NCBI GenBank assembly: GCA_034509495.1
Contig: CM067521.1
Coordinates: 26,154,166 to 26,218,165, forward strand
From: Acestrorhynchus altus
Lineage: Eukaryota; Chordata; Actinopteri; Characiformes; Acestrorhynchidae
Direction: 5' to 3'
DNA: 64,000 bases
Positions within the stretch are counted from its first letter, which is position 1. Each line of letters starts with the position of its first letter. Shown in pieces: positions 58,841-64,000 of the stretch. The notes under the pieces are model-generated. The model worked only from the letters and a program-made list of their open reading frames with translations, was not told where the DNA came from and did not search any database. The position numbers and the translations under genes are program-made.

Positions 58841-58861
58841 CTCATCTGCTCTTTACTCCAG

Positions 58862-59059
58862 ACAGAGTGGCCGATTTGCAACGAGAAGCTGTTGGATGTG
58901 CTTGACCACCTGAAGGGGATCCATGGCGTTACCAACCATAAAGAGTTGGTCCTGCTTCTGGCATATTCTAGAGGGAGATGTAAAGGCCATTTGCAGTGTA
59001 CTATATGTGTCAGGAGACTACGGAGACTGGACATGCACCTGCAGTCTGTGCACAGCTGA
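58862..59059 (+). pseudogene. Exon-like twin C2H2 zinc-finger fragment (left copy)
   Basis: After a pyrimidine tract and TTTACTCCAG, a 65-residue frame runs to TGA at 59057. It holds WPIC-x9-H-x4-H and CTIC-x9-H-x4-H, two motifs of identical C-X2-C-X9-H-X4-H spacing separated by HKELVLLLAYSRGRCKGHL. The first Cys of finger 1 is TGG (Trp) here but TGT (Cys) in the right copy. Past the stop, the neighbouring frame continues AEEIHNLLTAA, stop, RDRILKQLEELRATYPSPP to 59213. It looks like a broken exon of a multi-copy or transposon-derived gene. I do not recognise the family with certainty. Confidence 0.6.
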
Positions 59060-59206
59060 GGAGATTCACAACCTGCTGACCGCAGCCTGACGAGACCGCA
59101 TCCTCAAGCAGCTGGAAGAGCTGAGAGCCACCTACCCTTCCCCTCCCGTGGTTTCTTCCCTCACCCAGGACACCGCTGGCTGCGGTGCACCGACACCCAG
59201 CGAAGA

Positions 59207-59361
59207 CTCCTGACACATATAGTACACTGCAAATGGCCTTTACATCTCCCTCTAGAATATGCCAGAAGAAGGACCAACTCTTTATGGTTGGTAACGCCAT
59301 GGATCCCCTTCAGGTGGTCAAGCACATCCAACAGCTTCTCGTTGCAAATCGGACACTCCGT
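59207..59361 (-). pseudogene. Exon-like zinc-finger fragment (right copy, truncated)
   Basis: The mirror of 58862-59016, read on the minus strand from the acceptor at 59362 (TTTACTCCAG|ACG). Finger 1 is complete (CPIC-x9-H-x4-H). Finger 2 is cut just after CTIC at the palindrome breakpoint, and the frame continues into unrelated spacer sequence. Confidence 0.6.
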
Positions 59362-59383
59362 CTGGAGTAAAGAGCAGATGAGC

Positions 59384-59428
<45 letters not shown>

Positions 59429-60473
59429 GAGAGAGAGCAAGAGAAAGAGAGAAAGGGAGAGAGCGAGAGAAAGAGAGAAAGGGAGAGAGAAAGAAAGAAA
59501 GAAAGAAAGAAAGAATATAAATGTAACGTCACCTACCATGCCATTTCAGTTTGTGGTTTAGATTTAAATTCAGCCAAAGGTTTGGTGCCTCTACGGTTAA
59601 TGATCAGGTTTTGATTGGTGTTAGAGTTAGGGTTAGGGTTAGGGAAATGGTAAGGCCCAGTGATTTGCAATTTTAATATGCTGTTTGGGGGCCAAATACA
59701 TGAATAGTGCTGATGTTTGGTGAGCCTACCATGAATGTAGAGCTACTTCCTGCATATTTTATGCTGGAGGACTGGCTCTTTAATATGTCACCAACAGCAT
59801 TCCATTCAACCACCCCGTCAAATTTGGTAGCTCTAAGACTAATGCTTAAGTGTTTGGAACACAATAAGTGTTAGGGTTAGGGTTAGAGTTAGGGTAAGGG
59901 TTAAGGGTAGGGTGAGGGTTAGGGTTATGTGTTTTTATATTAAATTAAAATGGGTTTGAGTAAACAGGTTTAGTGTTGGAGTAGTGAGGTTTATTGAGGA
60001 GTCTAAAGTAAAAAGAGTTATTTTTGAAAGAGTTTAATTGAAACCTACACATTTATATCAGAAGGATATTACTATGTTATTTATTTATTTAAATATTGTG
60101 TATATCCATTGATTCATAGTTCTAGACATTTTAGGACACATCATCAGTAGTGTACCTCAAACTCAATGGGTGTTTCAGCCCTTCAACACTATACACCCTC
60201 CTTTGAGGTGGCTGACCTAGGTTGATCACTCCCAGGCCTGTGTCCCATGTCCAATTGGGTTTTTGACTTTGTTATATTGACTTTAAGGCCAACATTCTAT
60301 TTGATAGTAAATTGTCTTGTATCTTCTAATCTCCAGTAGCGTCTTTTAAAAACACAAGCTTAGGTTTTTATGATCCGTTTATGACACTCTGTGCGGGTTT
60401 TAAACTCTGAAATTAGAACAAAAATCCCATTGGGAGTTAAGACACTACAATTCATGTTAGATTATTATGTTGT

Positions 60474-60659
60474 ATGTGTCTTCAATACTATACCACCTTG
60501 CCCAACCTCACCGAAGTGTTCTGTGTAAGGGAATTGCACATGAAGGCCCTTCGTGGTCATGCCAGCACCAAAGAAGTGTCCTTAACCAGCCCACAAGCCC
60601 TGGAGGATTTGGGATCAGATCTCTTTAGAGATGATGTTGATGATGATGATGTTCTTTAA
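60474..60659 (+). CDS. Possible terminal exon with acidic C-terminus
   Basis: A 61-codon frame just outside the palindrome includes KALRGHASTKEVSLTSPQAL and an acidic end, FRDDVDDDDVL. A plausible acceptor (CAACCTCACCGAAG) lies near 60516. The stop TAA (60657-60659) overlaps an AATAAA signal (60658-60663), an economical gene end. No homology is recognised and no upstream exon is assigned. It could be a last exon of the gene that supplied the zinc-finger fragment, or chance. Confidence 0.25.
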   Translation: MCLQYYTTLPNLTEVFCVRELHMKALRGHASTKEVSLTSPQALEDLGSDLFRDDVDDDDVL

Positions 60660-60729
60660 TAAAGGGTTATTTGAGGCCACATAGCGTCTGCTTTCCTTTT
60701 CTATGGTTACATTAACACAAAGTCCCATG

Positions 60730-60856
60730 GGGAAAACTTTATTCCCCATTTATTAATGTATCTCACTTTGGTGATGGTAGGTACTCACTCTGCTGCTCCC
60801 CTTTGACCCTCAAGTTACCCAACTAACCCCCTCATACTTAGGAAGATGCCATGAAA

Positions 60857-60897
<41 letters not shown>

Positions 60898-63325
60898 TAA
60901 TAATGTGCACCCCACTCCAATTTTTAAATGTTTCCCTTTTTGCACACCACTGCATTTATCAGTGTATCCCACTTTGTTGCATGTTAATAGGGAATACACA
61001 CTCTGCTGCTCCTCCTTGATGCTCAGGCTATCCAACTATGTCCCTCATACTGGAGAACACCCATCAAGTGCGCACCATTCTGTAAGTATATCAATCCCAC
61101 TTTAGTGTACTTCAATGTGAATATACACCTCTGCTGCTTCCCCCTGACTCTCAAGTTACCCACCAACTCCTAAAGTAGACGTCCCCAGCTATTCCCCCAA
61201 TCCCCCCAGCTACCACCTACTTCCAAGGGAGACCCAGAAAATAACCTGTGCACCAGTCGAACATGTGCACCCACACTTAAGCACCCAGCCCCCATGGACT
61301 AAACCCCTCTCTCCGCTCTGTTTGAACTTTGAGCCTGTGTGCTTAATCTGACTCAGATAGTTAACTGCAACAGCATTTCTGGTTTAAGTCTGGTTGTTCC
61401 AGACCACTTGTAGAACCAATTATTTCCAAAAAATAAAAAAGGCCAAGTCAAACCTCAACATCCTTGGGTGTGCACAAGGTTGGGTCAGAGCAGTTGGGTA
61501 CCCTCTAGGGCTCTCTGTGAGCTTCAATGTCACCCCCCTTTTACTAAGTCCCAGCAAATTGATTTCATCCGATGAATGCAGAGAGGACGCGTAGGGGCAT
61601 AGTTTAACTCTGACATAGTAGGTGACTTTAATCTCATGGGTGCGACAAGCCGGAAATGCACGCTGGCTGTTTGACATGAGCTTCATCTCGCTCTGGAAAG
61701 AGCCATGAATGCACTTGGTGGCTAATGTGAGCTTCGTCTCGCTCCGGCACTAATGAAGTTTACCCCCCCCCCCCCACTTCATTTATCAATGTATTCAATT
61801 TTGGTGCACTTTAATGTGGGGATGCATTTCACTGCTCCTCCCTAACCTCCCCCCTAAGTGGCTAGCTACCCCCTGGGTTAACAGCAGACCTATAAAGTAC
61901 ACCCATCTCCATCTATGAATTTATGCCATTTTGGTGCACTTCCATGTGGGGATGCACTTCACTGCGTCCCCCTTACTTCTAGGCTTCCCACCAGGACCCA
62001 AAACATCCCCAGCATCCCCAACTATCCCCTCCAAGTGCCCAGCTACCCCCTGGGTCTGGGGCACACCCATAAAGTACACCTCAACTCCATTTATCAATGT
62101 ATCCGATTTTAGTGCACTTTCATGTTATATTGCACTTTCATTTGCACATGCTCTCTGGGACAGACCCATACAGTACACCTCAGCTCCATTTGTCAATACA
62201 TTCAAATTTATTGCACATGCACTCTGCTGTTTTTCCCTAACATCCAGGATGCCCACCAAGGCCCAAAGTATCCCCAGCATCCCCAGCTATCCCCCTCAAG
62301 TGCGCAGCTACCCCCTGGGTCTGGGGCAGACCCATAAAGTACACCCCAACTCCATTTATCAGTACATCCAAATTTATTGCACATGCACTCTGCTGTTTTT
62401 CCCTAACCTCTAGGATGCCCACCAAGGCCCAAACTATCCCCAGCTATCCCCTCTTTCCCCCCAAGTGCCCAGCTATCCCCTGGGTTTGGAGCAGACCCAT
62501 ACAATACACCCCAACTCCCATTTATCAATGTATCCAGTTATATTGCACTTTCAAATGCACATTCACTCTGCTGTTTCTCCTTAAACTATAGGATGCCCAC
62601 CAAGTCCCAGAGTAGCCCCAGCATCCCCAACTATCCCCCCAAGTACCCAGCTACCCCTTGGGTCTGGGGCAGGCCCATAAAGTCCACCCCAACACCATTT
62701 ACTAATGTATCTGATTTTGGTGCACTTTCAATTGCACATACATTCTTCTGTTCCTCCTTAACCTCTAGGATGCACACCAAGTCCCAATAGAGCCCCAGCA
62801 TCTAATGTACCCCCCCCCCCCCCCATGTGCGTGGCTACCCCCTGGGTCTGGGGCAGACCCATAAAGTCCACCCCAACACCATTTACCAATGTATCCGATT
62901 TTGGTGCACTTTCAATTTCACATGCACTCTGCTGCTTCCACTTAACCTCTAGGATGCCCACCAAGTCCCAATATAGCCCCAGCATCCCCAGCTATCCTGA
63001 ACTATCCCCCCCAAGTGCCCAGCTACTCCCTGGGTCTGGGGCAGACCCATAAATCCACCCTAACAATATTTATAAATGTATCCGATTTTAGTGCACTTTC
63101 AATTGTACATGCAATTTGCTGTTTCTCCTTAACCTCTAGGCTGCCCACCAAGTCCCAATATAGCCCCAACATCCCCAACTATCCCCCAGAGTGCCCAGCT
63201 ACCCCCTGGGTCTGGGGCAGACCCATAAAGTACACCCCAAGTCCATTTATCAATGTATCCGATTTTGGTGCACTTTCATGTGGGGATGCACTCTGCTGCT
63301 TCCCCTTAACCTCTAGGATACAGTG
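60730..63325. repeat. Satellite array, ~165-186-bp unit
   Basis: The unit holds CCATTTATCAATGTATCCG, ATTTTGGTGCACTTTCA, GCACTCTGCTGTTTCTCC, TTAACCTCTAGGATGCCCACC, CCAGCTACCCCCTGGGTCTGG and GGCAGACCCATAAAGT. TGCACTTT-type anchors near 62104, 62370, 62540, 62711, 62897, 63083 and 63262 give periods of about 165-186 bp. Units 5' of 61780 are strongly diverged. Proline-rich open frames are repeat artefacts. Confidence 0.85.
60856..60905. repeat. (AAT)n microsatellite
   Basis: About 16 AAT units with one AAC, inside a diverged satellite unit. Confidence 0.95.
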
Positions 63326-63327
63326 CA

Positions 63328-63500
63328 ATACCCCCACCTTCTGGACTTTTTATTTTCCATGCACTATTCATACATATGTTATATATTCATATATAGTCTC
63401 CATATTATAATCTTCATACTTATATAATGTTTTCTTTACTAAATTAAAATATTTTCCTTTTCTTTTCTTACCCTTTTCTGTACTGTACTTATGCTGCAGC
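63328..63500 (+). mobile_element. Rex1-like LINE tail fragment
   Basis: GTGCAATACCCCCACCTTCTG, GACTTTTTATTTTCCATGCAC, ATATATAGTCTCC-type and CTTATATAATGTTTTCTTTAC follow the order of 25015-25130. The AATAAAGT end is missing; it stops at CTGCAGCTGACCTTTAATG. Confidence 0.65.
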
Positions 63501-63659
63501 TGACCTTTAATGTGGGGGGTACACACTAATGGTCCCCAGCCACAAACACACATTTCAGTAGTTTTATCAGCTTAAAAGAATTATTCTTGTTATTTTTCAT
63601 GCATAATAGGACTAGGTGAATCTGCAATCTTGCAATCACGGATTGCATGTGGACGTGTG

Positions 63660-64000
63660 AATGAAGCTCGTCATTAACCGTAATGCCTAGAGGCACCAAA
63701 CCTTCGGTCCTTATCTTATATTTGGCCCCCAAACAACATATTAAAAAATTTGGAATCACTGGGTCTTACCGTTTCCCTAACCCTAACCCTAACCCTAACC
63801 CTAACTCTAGCTGTAACCCTAACCCTAACTGGAAGCCCAATCGTCAGCTTATAACGAACCGTAAGTCCGAATGCCACCAAACTTCACGACTATTCATGTA
63901 TTTAGCCCCCAAACAACATATTACCATATGGAATCACTGGGACTTACTGTTTCCCTAACCCTAACCCTAACCCTAACCCTAAGCTCGTCATTAACCGTAA
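63660..64000. repeat. 181-bp satellite with embedded CCCTAA repeats
   Basis: CCCCCAAACAACATATTA occurs near 63725 and 63906, a 181-bp period. Each unit contains GGAATCACTGGG.CTTAC, GTTTCCCTAACCCTAACCC and CTCGTCATTAACCGTAA. Related units occur in both palindrome arms (58500-58640 and 59580-59720). The array runs off the window end. Confidence 0.85.

Larger units (their letters stand above)
57770..60449. repeat. Giant near-perfect inverted repeat
   Basis: The left arm 57770-59016 (1,247 bp) is the reverse complement of 59207-60449 (1,243 bp), around a 190-bp unique spacer. Reading the two arms against each other, I found about five substitutions plus a CT/GA run-length difference, i.e. over 99% identity. 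The arms contain two CCCTAA clusters each, a (CTTT)n/(CT)n tract and an exon-like zinc-finger fragment. The outer ends fall inside satellite-like sequence. Either a very recent inverted duplication, one homogenised by gene conversion, or an assembly artefact. Confidence 0.93.

Noticed and set aside
58680..58913. Leucine/serine-rich frames over the CT tract and mirrored arginine/glutamate frames
   Set aside because: Microsatellite artefacts in both arms of the palindrome.
61915..63410. Proline-rich frames that look like a repetitive secreted protein
   Set aside because: They follow the ~180-bp satellite period and switch frame between units. No signal peptide or conserved frame.

Overview
The window looks like a piece of a teleost fish genome. 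The evidence is one recognisable three-exon vertebrate gene with long introns, several teleost-type non-LTR retrotransposons (an L2/CR1-like family ending in TTTGA-type repeats and a Rex1-like family ending in TTCTA-type repeats), many fold-back or MITE-like elements, vertebrate-type CCCTAA repeats and long microsatellites. An ostariophysan (characin or catfish-like) fish is my guess from the repeat flavour; the sequence does not prove it.

Positions 1 to about 28,800 hold the only gene I can name: ccdc3 on the plus strand. It encodes a secreted coiled-coil protein of 273 residues from coding exons 5814-6175, 19667-19841 and 28109-28393. All four splice junctions follow GT-AG and the reading frame closes without a break. 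Exon 1 sits in a GC-rich, CpG-dense promoter with GC boxes. Intron 1 (13.5 kb) carries a 1.08-kb near-perfect palindrome (7068-8151), a 740-bp CACTGTCAGACCC minisatellite split by a 65-bp retrotransposed LINE tail with target-site duplication, and fragments of LINEs and MITEs. Intron 2 (8.3 kb) holds more LINE ends and a diverged fold-back element just before exon 3.

Positions 28,800-54,075 are almost wholly a graveyard of nested retrotransposons. Two L2/CR1-like copies lie on the minus strand (30857-34107 and 49388-52415). One Rex1-like copy lies on the plus strand (40937-44110). There are also many 3' ends. Oddities include a 55-bp perfect hairpin at the 5' end of the first L2-like copy, a tandem duplication of the reverse-transcriptase catalytic box in the second, and a separate retroposon (about 52750-53727) carrying a decayed small ORF for a membrane-anchored coiled-coil protein.

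Positions 54,080-64,000 look subtelomeric or heterochromatic: a ~175-bp satellite, a degenerate telomere-like array, a LINE reverse-transcriptase relic, a giant inverted repeat with 1.25-kb arms differing at about five sites (57770-60449, spacer 190 bp), a ~165-186-bp satellite array, and a 181-bp satellite with embedded CCCTAA repeats. The inverted repeat carries two opposed copies of an exon-like fragment with C-X2-C-X9-H-X4-H zinc-finger motifs. I see no rRNA, tRNA or CRISPR array.
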